Source of the DNA: an uncultured Odoribacter sp.
GTDB lineage: Bacteria > Bacteroidota > Bacteroidia > Bacteroidales > Marinifilaceae
Length of the DNA: 64,000 bases
NCBI GenBank assembly: GCA_900544025.1
Contig: UQTM01000001.1
Coordinates: forward strand, 1-64,000
Direction: 5' to 3'
Every line of letters begins with the position of its first letter. Positions within the stretch are counted from its first letter, which is position 1. Both the position numbers and the translations under genes were made by a program. This document shows positions 35,601-45,075 of the stretch, in pieces. The notes under the pieces are model-generated. The model was given only the letters and a program-made list of their open reading frames with translations. It was not told the DNA's origin and did no database searches.

Positions 35601-36053
35601 TTAATTTTTCGACTGTAACAGCCAGGCATCCGAGAATTGCGGATACAGGTTGCGGATATCCGCCAGCTTTGCCCGGGCGATCCCCAAATGGTCATTGCAC
35701 AGTACGCTCACCCGGAACATTCCCTGCTTATTTTGCATGATACTGCTTCCTAAAAACCCCATATTCATCAGTTTATTCCGAAGCCGGACAGCATTCTGCT
35801 CCTGAATAAAACTTCCCACGATCACACAATAACGCATCATTTCGTTTCCCTGTGTGAGTGTCACTTCTTCCTGGCGTACGTCTGCCGGAGCAGTGGTTAT
35901 AACCAATGTGTCCACAACTTCTTCTTTCACCACCACATCGACGGGCTGTTGGGTGATATGTCCCGATTCCAGCGTCATCAACCTTTCTTTCTGCTTACAG
36001 CAAGCAAGCGTAATCACCATGACAAATAAAAAAACAATAACTTTCATCTTCAT
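35601..36053 (-). CDS. SPOR-domain lipoprotein
   Basis: A 150-residue protein. A short signal with lipobox-like ITLAC (Cys about residue 18) is followed by a linker of about 50 residues. A C-terminal SPOR domain (about 78-148) contains YCVIVGSFIQEQNAVRLRNK and MFRVSVLCNDHLGIARAKLA. SPOR domains bind denuded glycan strands of septal peptidoglycan, so the protein probably sits at the division site or cell-wall side of the outer membrane. The linker is rich in Val/Glu/Thr. It converges with relA and is transcribed alone. Confidence 0.88.
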   Translation of the reverse strand: MKMKVIVFLFVMVITLACCKQKERLMTLESGHITQQPVDVVVKEEVVDTLVITTAPADVRQEEVTLTQGNEMMRYCVIVGSFIQEQNAVRLRNKLMNMGFLGSSIMQNKQGMFRVSVLCNDHLGIARAKLADIRNLYPQFSDAWLLQSKN

Positions 36054-36186
36054 TTATTTTTCGGATCATTATACAACATTTCTATACTATTTCGATTCAG
36101 GGAAAACGTTTCACTTACCGTCACCGTACAAAGTTTACATTTTTATAGCAAATTGTACGAGTCCTTTCGTTTTAAGTTACCGGCAG

Positions 36187-36217
36187 TTTTCTTTTTCCTC
36201 GAAAAATCATACCTTCG
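36187..36217 (+). promoter_or_regulatory. Promoter for the S9 peptidase
   Basis: -33-like TTTT (36187-36190), 19 bases, -7 TACCTTCG (36210-36217), 44 bases before the ATG. Confidence 0.6.
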
Positions 36218-36261
36218 CAGGTCGTGAAAAATATAACCTCAATCTATAATAAAAATTTAGA

Positions 36262-38793
36262 ATGAAAAAATTATTTCTTCCTTTATTCATTGCCTGCTCG
36301 TTGGGAGCAAGCGCCCAAACCATCGATCGATGGCTGGGATTGACTCCGGTAGCTATCGAAAAACCGGTATTTGGAGATGTCAAGAATGTCAAGAACAATG
36401 TTTTCACCGAAGCTTCATTGCTCGAAAATTCCAGCATAAACATCGGTAGCCTCGTTCCGGACAAGGATAAAGAAGAAAACCTCTATAAAGGTTTACGCTG
36501 GGCTATGGCTTCCCTCACGGGCGATACCGTAACTTCTCCCGCCCACAAAGGTCAGGTTACCTTGAATTACTATGCAGTATATTTAAGCAATTCCGAGTGG
36601 ATGAAAGGAAGACTGGATTTTTACCTTTTAGGAAATGCAGAAATCTATATAGACGGCGTAAAGAAGCTGACTTTTACAGATAGTAAACCAAGCACCAAAA
36701 GTATCAGCCAGGACTGGATTCCCGGAAAACACTCGATTATTGTAAAAACGACCACCGAAGGCGGTAAATTATTCACGGCTAAATTCAAAGCAGCCAAAGG
36801 TTTCGAGCACCTTCCGGTGGAATTCAGCCTGTCGCCCAAAAGAGGCAAAAACATTTACGATGTGCTGAACGGGAAACAGGTAAACCGGATCGCCGTATCT
36901 CCTTCCGGCAAATATGCTTTGGTGGGAATCACCAACATCGTAAACGGACAGAACACTTATACAACTACCGTTTACCGGATAGCAGACAAAGAAACCGTGT
37001 ACGCTTTCTACGGTAACAGCATCAGCAACTTACAATGGATACCGGGCAAAGATCAACTTTCTTTCTTCCAAAAAGAAGGGAATGCCAATTCCCTGTTCTG
37101 CTACGACCTGGAAAAGCAACAGCAAACCCGGCTGATCCCGGAAGATAAGCTGCTCACCGGCTACACCTGGTCGCCCGACCGTTCCTACCTGATCTACCAG
37201 GTTTCGGAAAATTTCAGCGACCCCAACTGGCAACTACGAAAATTGTCGGGCATACAAGACCGTCAAAGCTATTTCCGCTATCGTTCCTATCTTTGCAAAT
37301 ACGATTTTAACACCGGACTGCACACCCGCCTCACCTGGGGAAATCTCAGTACCTCGCTCATGGATATCAGTGCCGACGGGCAAAAATTACTGATCTCCAC
37401 TTCCCGCCCGGATTATAACGAATATCCGTTCAATAAGCAATCGATCTATATGCTGGATATTAAAACCAGGCAGACCGACACCCTATGGAAAGACAGACTG
37501 TATTCCATTTCTTGCAGTTTTTCCCCCGACGGGAAAAAATTGCTCATCAACGGCGGTCCTTCGGCATTCGGCAAATTAGGTGAAAATATCGGTAAGCACC
37601 CGATAGCCAATCAATACGACGTACAGCTTTATATCTACGACCTGGAATCCAGGAAAACAGAAGCCATCACCCGGAATTTCAATCCTTCTATCGACAACGC
37701 CATCTGGCATAAAGACGGAAATATTTACATAAAGGCAACCGACGCCGATTTTGTACGTTTATACCGGTATGCCGACGGTAAATTTACCCGCATCGAATGT
37801 CCCGGCGACCTGATATTGAAAACCAGTCTGCCGGAAAATGCGGGCCTGATGATGTACACGGCTTCCAATACGAACTATCCGCCGAGGATATATACACTCG
37901 ATCTAGCAAGCGATAAGGCCGAACTGTGGGACGATCCCCAGCAACGGCAATATGAAAACATTGTATTCGGAGAGATGAAAGACTGGGATTACAATTACAA
38001 GAAAGGCACAGTGATCGACGGGCGTTATTACCTGCCTGCCGATTTCGACCCGAATAAAAAATACCCGCTGATCGTGTACTACTACGGCGGAACTACCCCG
38101 GTTGCCAGAGGTTTCGGGGGACGCTGGCCGTTCAACCTTTATACGGCCAACGGATATGTCGTCTATGTGATGCAACCATCGGGAGCCATCGGATACGGAC
38201 AGGAATTTTCTGCCCGCCACCAGAACAACTGGGGAAAAATCACCGCCGACGAAATCATATCTTCGACCAAAGCCTTCGTGAAAGCGCATCCTTTTATCGA
38301 TGCATCCAAAGTAGGTTGCATGGGAGCTTCTTACGGCGGTTTCACCACCGAATACCTGACGACTCAAACCGACATTTTCGCCTGTGCCATATCCCATGCG
38401 GGCATTTCGTCCATTGCCGGATACTGGGGTGAAGGCTATTGGGGCTACGGATACAGCACTAACGCTTCGGGACATGCCTATCCCTGGAACCGGAAAGATA
38501 TATATGTAGATCAAAGCCCGCTGTTCAACGCAGATAAGGTACATACCCCCATCCTACTGATTCACGGGACAAAGGATGTCAATGTTCCCACAGGTCAAAG
38601 CATACAGTTCTACACCGCCCTGAAATTATTGGGAAAAGATGCTGAACTGGTTTTTGTGAAAGACGCCGATCATGCCGTTGTGGATTACAATCAGCGAATC
38701 CTGTGGAACAACACGATATTATCCTACTTCGCCAAATATCTGAAAGGACAACCGGCCTGGTGGGAAAATATTTACAAAGAACTCAACCTGTAA
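36262..38793 (+). CDS. Exported S9 (prolyl oligopeptidase/dipeptidyl peptidase IV-like) peptidase
   Basis: An 843-residue serine peptidase with signal peptide MKKLFLPLFIACSLGASAQ. An N-terminal propeller-like domain covers about 190-570 (repeats such as PSGKYALVGI, SPDGKKLLING). The C-terminal alpha/beta-hydrolase domain has the nucleophile in GCMGASYGGFTTEY (Ser690). The acid is in LLIHGTKDVNVPTGQ and the histidine in VKDADHAVV. A Gly-rich stretch SIAGYWGEGYWGYGYS lies between. Such enzymes cleave small peptides after proline or alanine and serve peptide catabolism in asaccharolytic or mixed feeders. A jelly-roll-like insertion (about 75-160) precedes the propeller. It is a single gene ahead of transketolase. 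Confidence 0.92.
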   Translation: MKKLFLPLFIACSLGASAQTIDRWLGLTPVAIEKPVFGDVKNVKNNVFTEASLLENSSINIGSLVPDKDKEENLYKGLRWAMASLTGDTVTSPAHKGQVTLNYYAVYLSNSEWMKGRLDFYLLGNAEIYIDGVKKLTFTDSKPSTKSISQDWIPGKHSIIVKTTTEGGKLFTAKFKAAKGFEHLPVEFSLSPKRGKNIYDVLNGKQVNRIAVSPSGKYALVGITNIVNGQNTYTTTVYRIADKETVYAFYGNSISNLQWIPGKDQLSFFQKEGNANSLFCYDLEKQQQTRLIPEDKLLTGYTWSPDRSYLIYQVSENFSDPNWQLRKLSGIQDRQSYFRYRSYLCKYDFNTGLHTRLTWGNLSTSLMDISADGQKLLISTSRPDYNEYPFNKQSIYMLDIKTRQTDTLWKDRLYSISCSFSPDGKKLLINGGPSAFGKLGENIGKHPIANQYDVQLYIYDLESRKTEAITRNFNPSIDNAIWHKDGNIYIKATDADFVRLYRYADGKFTRIECPGDLILKTSLPENAGLMMYTASNTNYPPRIYTLDLASDKAELWDDPQQRQYENIVFGEMKDWDYNYKKGTVIDGRYYLPADFDPNKKYPLIVYYYGGTTPVARGFGGRWPFNLYTANGYVVYVMQPSGAIGYGQEFSARHQNNWGKITADEIISSTKAFVKAHPFIDASKVGCMGASYGGFTTEYLTTQTDIFACAISHAGISSIAGYWGEGYWGYGYSTNASGHAYPWNRKDIYVDQSPLFNADKVHTPILLIHGTKDVNVPTGQSIQFYTALKLLGKDAELVFVKDADHAVVDYNQRILWNNTILSYFAKYLKGQPAWWENIYKELNL

Positions 38794-38797
38794 AACC

Positions 38798-38828
38798 TTT
38801 TTCTTTTTTACCTTAATTTATACCTTTG
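38798..38828 (+). promoter_or_regulatory. Promoter for transketolase
   Basis: -33-like TTTT (38798-38801), 19-base spacer, perfect -7 TACCTTTG (38821-38828), 35 bases before the ATG. Confidence 0.7.
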
Positions 38829-38863
38829 CGGAAAGTTAAAAATTAATTCAATATTATATACAG

Positions 38864-40891
38864 ATGGACCAAATCCAAAACAGAGCAGCGGACAATATCC
38901 GAATCCTTGCAGCTTCAATGGTTGAAAAAGCAAAATCGGGACACCCGGGCGGAGCCATGGGCGGAGCCGATTATATCAACGTATTGTATTCAGAGTTTTT
39001 AAACTTCGATCCCGACGATATGACGTGGGTAAACCGTGACCGATTTTTCCTCGATCCGGGACACATGTCGCCGATGTTATATTCTGTACTCAGTTTGCTG
39101 GGAAAATACTCGATGCAAGACCTTGAGAACTTCCGCCAATGGGGCAGTGTAACCCCCGGTCATCCGGAAGTAGATGTAAAACGAGGAGTGGAAAATACTT
39201 CCGGTCCGCTGGGACAAGGTCACACCATGGCCGTCGGCGCTGCTATTGCAGAACGTTTTCTGGTAGCCCGTTTCGGGGAATGGATGGCACACAAAACCTA
39301 TGCATTCATTTCGGACGGAGGGATTCAGGAAGAAATCTCCCAGGGTGCGGGACGTATTGCAGGAACTCTCGGACTGTCTAATCTGATCATGTTCTATGAC
39401 TCGAACAATATCCAGCTTTCCACGAAAGTGGAAGAAGTGACCCATGAGGATACAGCAAAGAAATACGAAGCCTGGGGCTGGCATGTACTCACGATCGACG
39501 GAAACAATGCCGACGAAATCCGGAATGCCCTGAAAGCGGCACATGCCGAAACGGAACGCCCCACGCTGATTATCGGCCGTACTCTGATGGGTAAAGGCGC
39601 TATGGGGCCCGGCAACGAAGATTTTTCCAATAAGGTATCCACCCACGGGCAGCCTTTAAGCGCAGCCGGAGCCTCCATTGAAAAAACCATCGAACATTTA
39701 GGTGGCGATCCGAAGAATCCTTTCAGCATATTCCCGGACGTACAGGAATATTACGCTAAAGTGCTGGAACAGAAAAGAGCCTACGCTCAAAAGAAAAAGG
39801 CAGAACAAGCGGCCTGGGAACAAGCCAATCCGGAATTGGCGGCTAAGTTCCGTCAATATATGTCGGGTGCAGTTCCTGCTATCGATTATAAGGCGATACA
39901 ACACAAGGCCAACATCGCAACCCGTGCCGCTTCCGCAAATGTACTGGAAGTTTTGGCACAACAAGTGGATAATATGATTGTCAGTTCAGCCGACCTTTCC
40001 AATTCCGATAAAACCGACGGCTTTATCAAAGGTGGAGCTCGTAATCTGGTAAAGGGAGATTTTAGCGGAAAATTCTTTCAGGCAGGTGTTTCCGAATTGA
40101 CGATGGCAGCCATCTGCAACGGTATCGCCCTGCATAAAGGAATACATGTAGCCTGTGCAACTTTCTTCGTATTTTCCGATTATATGAAACCCGCTTTCCG
40201 TTTATCGGCTTTAATGGAAGTGCCTGTAAAATATATTTGGAGCCACGATGCTTTCCGGGTAGGTGAAGACGGGCCGACCCACCAGCCTATCGAACAGGAA
40301 GCCCAGTTGCGCCTGATGGAAAAATTACAGAACCATTCGGGGCACATGAGTCTGCTGGCACTCCGTCCCGCCGATGCCAACGAAACGTCGGTAGCCTGGA
40401 AAATGGCAATGGGCAACACCTCCACTCCTACTGCCCTGATCCTTTCACGGCAAAATATCAATAACCTGCCGGACGGCAGCTACGAACAGGCACTGAAAGC
40501 AGAAAAAGGCGCTTACATCGCCTTGAAAAATAGCGAAACACCGGAGATCGTCCTGATTGCTTCCGGATCGGAAGTTTCCACCCTGATCGATGCCGCCCAT
40601 TTATTGAAAGAAAGAAAAGGCATCTCTTCACAGGTTGTTTCGGTCATATCCGAAGGACTTTTCCGTACTCAGTCCCTGGCCTACCAAGAAGAAATTATCC
40701 CGGCCTCATTGCCGAAATTCGGCCTTACGGCAGGATTATCGGTAGCTCTCGAAGGATTGGTCGGCACAAACGGAAAAATACACGGAGTAAATCACTTCGG
40801 TTATTCCGCTCCTGCCACTGTGCTCGATGAAAAGTTCGGTTTCACCGGAGAATTCGTTTACAATGAAATTTGCAACATGCTGAAAAAATAA
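38864..40891 (+). CDS. tkt: Transketolase
   Basis: A 675-residue thiamine-diphosphate enzyme that moves two-carbon units in the pentose phosphate pathway. Visible: KAKSGHPGGAMGGADY near residue 25, the GPLGQGHTMAVGAAIAERFL segment, the ThDP/Mg motif AFISDGGIQEEISQGAGRI (usual GDGxxxEG altered to SDGGIQEE), and the middle domain ATFFVFSDYMKPAFRLSALM with VGEDGPTHQPIEQ. The C-terminal domain ends about residue 670. Catalytic His in HGQP and GPTHQP. Length is right. The SDGG variant may be characteristic of a Bacteroidetes subgroup. rpiA, another pentose-phosphate gene, lies 3 kb away. Confidence 0.95.
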   Translation: MDQIQNRAADNIRILAASMVEKAKSGHPGGAMGGADYINVLYSEFLNFDPDDMTWVNRDRFFLDPGHMSPMLYSVLSLLGKYSMQDLENFRQWGSVTPGHPEVDVKRGVENTSGPLGQGHTMAVGAAIAERFLVARFGEWMAHKTYAFISDGGIQEEISQGAGRIAGTLGLSNLIMFYDSNNIQLSTKVEEVTHEDTAKKYEAWGWHVLTIDGNNADEIRNALKAAHAETERPTLIIGRTLMGKGAMGPGNEDFSNKVSTHGQPLSAAGASIEKTIEHLGGDPKNPFSIFPDVQEYYAKVLEQKRAYAQKKKAEQAAWEQANPELAAKFRQYMSGAVPAIDYKAIQHKANIATRAASANVLEVLAQQVDNMIVSSADLSNSDKTDGFIKGGARNLVKGDFSGKFFQAGVSELTMAAICNGIALHKGIHVACATFFVFSDYMKPAFRLSALMEVPVKYIWSHDAFRVGEDGPTHQPIEQEAQLRLMEKLQNHSGHMSLLALRPADANETSVAWKMAMGNTSTPTALILSRQNINNLPDGSYEQALKAEKGAYIALKNSETPEIVLIASGSEVSTLIDAAHLLKERKGISSQVVSVISEGLFRTQSLAYQEEIIPASLPKFGLTAGLSVALEGLVGTNGKIHGVNHFGYSAPATVLDEKFGFTGEFVYNEICNMLKK

Positions 40892-40962
40892 TCCGGCTCC
40901 GGCAAAAGCCACGTTGCTTATTGGGAATGACAGGACTTTTTAAAATCGTTTCCGTATAAAAC

Positions 40963-40992
40963 ACCGGGATTCTATTACAATAGAATCCCGGT
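40963..40992 (+). terminator. Terminator after transketolase
   Basis: A stem ACCGGGATTCTATT with AATAGAATCCCGGT, near-zero loop so the inner pairs open, followed by ATTTTTAT. Confidence 0.85.
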
Positions 40993-41130
40993 ATTTTTAT
41001 AATGAAAAAGCAATATCCGGAAAATAACATGAATAATGCACATATAATATATTCCCGCCTTCTCACCGGGAAACAAAAAACAGGCAAAAATAAAAAGGTA
41101 ATTCGTTATAGAACAAATCCGAAAATCAGG

Positions 41131-42168
41131 TTAAAAACCGTTCACCTGTCCATCGTTCTTACGGAAAAATTTCGGGCAGGGTATAGGTTTCATCCGGCGG
41201 CGTTCTCCCCGGTGCTCTCTCTCACCCATTAAAAAGATCAAAGAAACCTCATGGGAACCGTTTCCGGCATTGCTCAACTTCGATAAAGTCCAATCGAAAC
41301 TATAAGCTATGCGAAAAATTTTCGTATCGTATCCTATCATAAAGATCATCGCATTCAGAGGACGATCGAAATTCTGTCTGAACCAGGCTCCGGCCACTAA
41401 ATCGTTCCGGTTGAAAAAAACACCGTAATTCATTTGGACATGCTTATCCTGCTTTTGGAACATAAACAACGGATTGACGGTGTAATAAACAGGACGCAAA
41501 CCATAATGAGTGACAGGAAACTCTGCACCAAAATGCGCAGTGTATTTCATCGGTAAGCGGGCGTCGTCCGAAAATGCGAGCGAAGGCTGTGCCAAATGCT
41601 GCAACGACACACCAAAATGGTATTTATCGAAAAAAGCCATCGTCCCAAAAGAAAAATCGGCGGCAAATTTCCGTCTCACAGCAGGATCTTCTGAAGCATC
41701 GTGAGGATAAACAGAACCATAAATCGGATCGATCATATCCGGAAAATTCAATTCCGACAAATCCACGTAATTCTGTATCATGGAAGCCCCCAGCGCCAAA
41801 CGTATCCCGGCATCCCTGCGGATTCGTACCAAATAAGAGTAAACTCCCGTTACGGTGGTGGTTTTCAATGCTCCGCGTCCCTGACGGTCCTGCTCCACCT
41901 GAAACCCGATGCCGCTCCCGGTCTTTCCCAAATGACGGTCATAGGATACGGAATAGGTAACATAGGGTTGCCCCAATTCAGGCCATTGATTCCGGTAATT
42001 AACGATAATTCGGTGGTAATATTGCGAACCTGCAAAAGCCGGATTCAAATCCAATTGATTCGCGAAAAACTGGGAATACTGCAAATCCTGTGCCGATAAG
42101 GGAAAAATGATAAATCCTACCAGTAACACCACGAAAACATATCTTGCACATCTCAATTTTATAATCAT
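41131..42168 (-). CDS. PorP/SprF-family outer-membrane protein
   Basis: A 345-residue protein starting MIIKLRCARYVFVVLLVGFI, with a signal ending at PLSAQ. An upstream in-frame ATG at 42207 would leave 13 extra residues before the signal, so I take 42168. The opening QDLQYSQFFANQLDLNPAFAGS is the typical PorP/SprF start, and the rest is amphipathic beta-strands ending in a charged tail (MGEREHRGERRRMKPIPC). PorP/SprF proteins work with gliding/type IX secretion adhesins at the outer membrane. The T9SS core genes are not in the window. It lies about 60 bases after the LRR gene, same strand, probably one transcript. Confidence 0.88.
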   Translation of the reverse strand: MIIKLRCARYVFVVLLVGFIIFPLSAQDLQYSQFFANQLDLNPAFAGSQYYHRIIVNYRNQWPELGQPYVTYSVSYDRHLGKTGSGIGFQVEQDRQGRGALKTTTVTGVYSYLVRIRRDAGIRLALGASMIQNYVDLSELNFPDMIDPIYGSVYPHDASEDPAVRRKFAADFSFGTMAFFDKYHFGVSLQHLAQPSLAFSDDARLPMKYTAHFGAEFPVTHYGLRPVYYTVNPLFMFQKQDKHVQMNYGVFFNRNDLVAGAWFRQNFDRPLNAMIFMIGYDTKIFRIAYSFDWTLSKLSNAGNGSHEVSLIFLMGEREHRGERRRMKPIPCPKFFRKNDGQVNGF

Positions 42169-42230
42169 ATTCCCACTTGTTGCAGCGCCCAAAATTACGA
42201 ATAACATTGAGATATTATAAAAATACCCGC

Positions 42231-42974
42231 CTAAATTTCACACCACCCTCTTCCTGCGATCAAATTCGTTAATTCCTTCCGTTGAATTTCCTGTTCCCCG
42301 CTATCGTGCTGCAATACGATAAAGCCGGTATCGTAACGGGAACGCTTCACCAGCGAAGCTACAAGGTTCATCGTTCCCCGATAGGTAAAATCGTTTTGTT
42401 CCACATTGATCGACACCAACCTGCGGCATTTCCTGAAATCCAATTCCGACAAATGATTTTTTCTACAACGAAAAGTGACTAATTTTCTGCAACCGCTTAA
42501 ATCCAAAGCCGTTAATTCATTGCAGGAGCACGACAAGTAAAATAACTTCCTGTATTTCGATAGTTTCAATTCCCGGATACGGTTCTTGGCACAATACACC
42601 TCATAAAGCCCTCTGCAATTACGCAAATCCAGCTCCGTGATCTGATTATCGGAACAGTCGATAAACTCTAATGTCGGGCATTGCGAAACATCAAGGGCAA
42701 CCACATTACTACGGGGTATATCTATATCGGTGATATTCGTTCCCTTCACCTGTAACCGATACACTCCTGTTTTTTCATACTTGTGCGAAAAAGGCTCTAT
42801 TAAATTACTCTTCTGGGAAATTGTTCCATCTCCCCATTCCACGGTTGCTTGTGCGGCCTCGATCCTAAAGCAAAGTTCACTTCCCGACAAAACGTTCACG
42901 TTCAAATAAATTTGCCCGGCGATACGTTTTTTACAAAAGAAACTTACAAAAAAATCTCCCACCTTATTACTCAT
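42231..42974 (-). CDS. Leucine-rich-repeat protein with PKD-like N-domain
   Basis: A 247-residue protein. Residues about 20-80 resemble a PKD-like beta domain (ATVEWGDGTI, HKYEKTGVYRLQVKG). Then about five 21-residue leucine-rich-type repeats follow (about 85-200), with a C/N-x-L/I-x-x-L-D-L core, such as IDCSDNQITELDLRNC, VYCAKNRIRELKLSK and LSCSCNELTALDLSGC. Many cysteines sit at the repeat starts. No signal peptide is seen, which is odd for this PKD-LRR combination normally found on surface proteins. It precedes the PorP/SprF gene and has a leader of about 225 bases. Function is unknown; a surface adhesin relative that lost its signal, or a cytoplasmic use of the fold, are both possible. 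Confidence 0.8.
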   Translation of the reverse strand: MSNKVGDFFVSFFCKKRIAGQIYLNVNVLSGSELCFRIEAAQATVEWGDGTISQKSNLIEPFSHKYEKTGVYRLQVKGTNITDIDIPRSNVVALDVSQCPTLEFIDCSDNQITELDLRNCRGLYEVYCAKNRIRELKLSKYRKLFYLSCSCNELTALDLSGCRKLVTFRCRKNHLSELDFRKCRRLVSINVEQNDFTYRGTMNLVASLVKRSRYDTGFIVLQHDSGEQEIQRKELTNLIAGRGWCEI

Positions 42975-43341
42975 ATTGGGCATTGTTATTAGCGGCTTTC
43001 AACCTGATTCACAGAATCAAACATCCGGCCGTTTTAAATAACAGAACTATCCATTACCTATGAGAACAAGACACGACAAACCTTTCCACATAATCTGGAT
43101 ATCTCGCCGTTTTATTCCTATTGTCTCTTTAAATAGTGGTAGTTTCGTTATTTAAGAATAAAACCTAACGCTAAATACTAATATAGAACCCTCTTTGATT
43201 CGATGCAAAGATAGTAAATCACCAAACAAACTTATGATAATTTTATAAATATATTATATATTATGAGAATATATAATATTTTACTTTAAATTCTGTCAAT
43301 ATTATGATAACATACTAATCAAAAAATAACATCGCAGAAAT
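42975..43341. other. 367-base intergenic region, promoter and AT-rich stretch
   Basis: It holds the LRR-gene promoter (-7 box TATCTTTG on the minus strand, 43206-43213), a leader with a small GATTC-TGT-GAATC hairpin, and an AT-rich stretch (43225-43330) ahead of the rpiA stop. No open frame of note was seen on either strand. Confidence 0.6.
43206..43213 (-). promoter_or_regulatory. -7 promoter box for the LRR/PorP unit
   Basis: TATCTTTG on the minus strand, giving a leader of about 225 bases before the LRR-gene start. Confidence 0.55.
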
Positions 43342-44049
43342 TCATTCTTTTTCTGTTGTTAATATTTGCACACGATAATCAATGAAAAGCCCACTTTCAA
43401 ATACTCCTGTTATTTCCTTAATTTTACGTTCTAAATCACAGTCGATGGAATGAAACCAGGCGTCTAAAATCAAATTCCCGTTTTCTGAAATCACAGGCCC
43501 GTCTTTTCCTTGCGCGGGGCGCAACTCTAAACGCGCCGCCCCCAATCTTCTCAGCTGCTCTTCCACATAAGTCAGAGCTCCGGGAAAAACTTCAACCGGA
43601 ACCGGGAACTTTTCACCCAGCCGCCGCACGAATTTCGTTTCATCTGCCAGTATATAAACCAGGGAACTACTACGTATCAATAATTTTTCTTTAAACATAG
43701 CTCCGCCCCGTCCTTTCAATAAATTACCTGCAGGGTCTATTTCATCCGCCCCGTCCATCGTCCAATCGGGCCTGCTGTTCCAAAGTGTGGTTTGCGGAAT
43801 GTTCAGTTGCGAACACACGGCAGCACTTTCCATAGAAGCCGGGATCACCGTGATATGCAGATTTTCGTTCCGAATCTTTTCAGCCAATGCCAGTAAAGCC
43901 AGATAAACGGTAGAACCCGATCCTGCACCGATTACATCACCGTTCTTTGCTCTTTTGCTGATTTTTCCGGCCACCACTTCTTTGGCTTCCCGATTTACAA
44001 TCGGAGCCGACCACTGAAAACGACGTATCAGATCGCTTTGCCACTCCAT
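43342..44049 (-). CDS. rpiA: Ribose-5-phosphate isomerase A
   Basis: A 235-residue enzyme interconverting ribose-5-phosphate and ribulose-5-phosphate. Visible: GAGSGSTVYLALLALAEKI (phosphate loop), WTMDGADEIDPAGNLLKGRGGAMFKEKLL (catalytic Asp, Glu and Lys region), ADETKFVRRLGEKFPVPVEVFP. The C-terminal stretch LDAWFHSIDCDLERKIKEITGVFESGLF has the family's usual G-V-ExGLF end. Length is typical. It supports the pentose-phosphate set with transketolase. Confidence 0.95.
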   Translation of the reverse strand: MEWQSDLIRRFQWSAPIVNREAKEVVAGKISKRAKNGDVIGAGSGSTVYLALLALAEKIRNENLHITVIPASMESAAVCSQLNIPQTTLWNSRPDWTMDGADEIDPAGNLLKGRGGAMFKEKLLIRSSSLVYILADETKFVRRLGEKFPVPVEVFPGALTYVEEQLRRLGAARLELRPAQGKDGPVISENGNLILDAWFHSIDCDLERKIKEITGVFESGLFIDYRVQILTTEKE

Positions 44050-44132
44050 ATACTCTTAATATTTCAGTCTAATTCTTTAGACGTAAATGTAGATAAAATA
44101 GTTTCTTTTTATCTAAACTTTTTTACAACAAA

Positions 44133-44159
44133 AAAGGCGGGAAATAAATCCCCGCCTTT
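44133..44159 (-). terminator. Terminator after the unknown lipoprotein gene
   Basis: A 9-bp stem (AAAGGCGGG with CCCGCCTTT). On the minus strand it is followed by TTTGTTGT. Confidence 0.85.
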
Positions 44160-44190
44160 ATAACGAAACAGGCCTTAACCCTTCCCTTGC

Positions 44191-44916
44191 TCAATCCCCG
44201 GACTCCTCTGTTCCCCAGGTAATAATCCGGGCTGTATGGTTATCCCTGAGAATCACAACATTAGGACGGGTAGTCCCGCTAAATGCTGCAACCGCAATTT
44301 TGTACTTATTCCCTCTCATGGATTCATCTCCACGATAAGTACCGAAAGTCGCCTTTTTATTGCTTTCATTCCAATAGATAAACTGAGTCTGAGGTTCGAT
44401 CAGAATATCATTTCCCTCCTCATCGGTCAACACCGGAGTCATGGCAAGGCAATAAGCCGTTGCATTCTCCACAGGCTGCCATCCGGCCTTGATCAGATTG
44501 TCTTTGGCCGAATAAATCAAACTATCCACCACCAGCTCTCCCATGATCTGATTCGAATTCAGATTAAAAGTCGTAGAAATGGTATTTATATCCCCTCCCG
44601 TACTGGTTGCCGTGATGGTATAAGTTCCTGACGGAAGTTCCGAATCGGTTTGCCCTTCGGTGGTCTGTACCCCATACCCTATATTGCTCAGGGTATAAGT
44701 TTTCATCCCGTTCGTAGCCTTTGCAGTTTTAATGACGTAATTAGCGAAATAAACAGGTTGTACATAGAAATAAGGTGCAAATGAAGTCTGTGAATACTGA
44801 TTAACGTAAGGATATTGCATCGTTAAAGTAAATTCCGGGTCTGGAATTTTTGTACACGAACTCATTCCCAACATCAACAAAGCAGACGCAAATAATAATT
44901 TTTTTAAAGTTCTCAT
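44191..44916 (-). CDS. Lipoprotein of unknown function
   Basis: A 241-residue protein. Signal peptide ends in lipobox MSSC (Cys about residue 21). The remainder is beta-rich with an early aromatic patch (YPYVNQYSQTSFAPYFYVQP) and no cysteines besides one in the core (TAYCLAMTP). GTYTITATSTGGDI resembles an immunoglobulin-like strand pair. I do not recognise a family. It is transcribed alone and has a clear terminator. A Bacteroidetes-type surface or periplasmic lipoprotein is the most that can be said. Confidence 0.75.
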   Translation of the reverse strand: MRTLKKLLFASALLMLGMSSCTKIPDPEFTLTMQYPYVNQYSQTSFAPYFYVQPVYFANYVIKTAKATNGMKTYTLSNIGYGVQTTEGQTDSELPSGTYTITATSTGGDINTISTTFNLNSNQIMGELVVDSLIYSAKDNLIKAGWQPVENATAYCLAMTPVLTDEEGNDILIEPQTQFIYWNESNKKATFGTYRGDESMRGNKYKIAVAAFSGTTRPNVVILRDNHTARIITWGTEESGD

Positions 44917-45075
44917 CCTTAGCTGTTTTTAATTATAATAAATATTCTCCTGTTTTTAAGACATGCGAATATCTAAAAATTTTTCAATAAACACAAGAAA
45001 AATAATTATATGTGATACTAAATGAAACATTTTTAAGTTTTTGGGGTACAATTCTACAAACCAAAAGTGATTCTT

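Noticed and set aside
41002..41232. 76-codon plus-strand frame after transketolase
   Set aside because: Begins in the terminator tail and overlaps the PorP/SprF 3' end.
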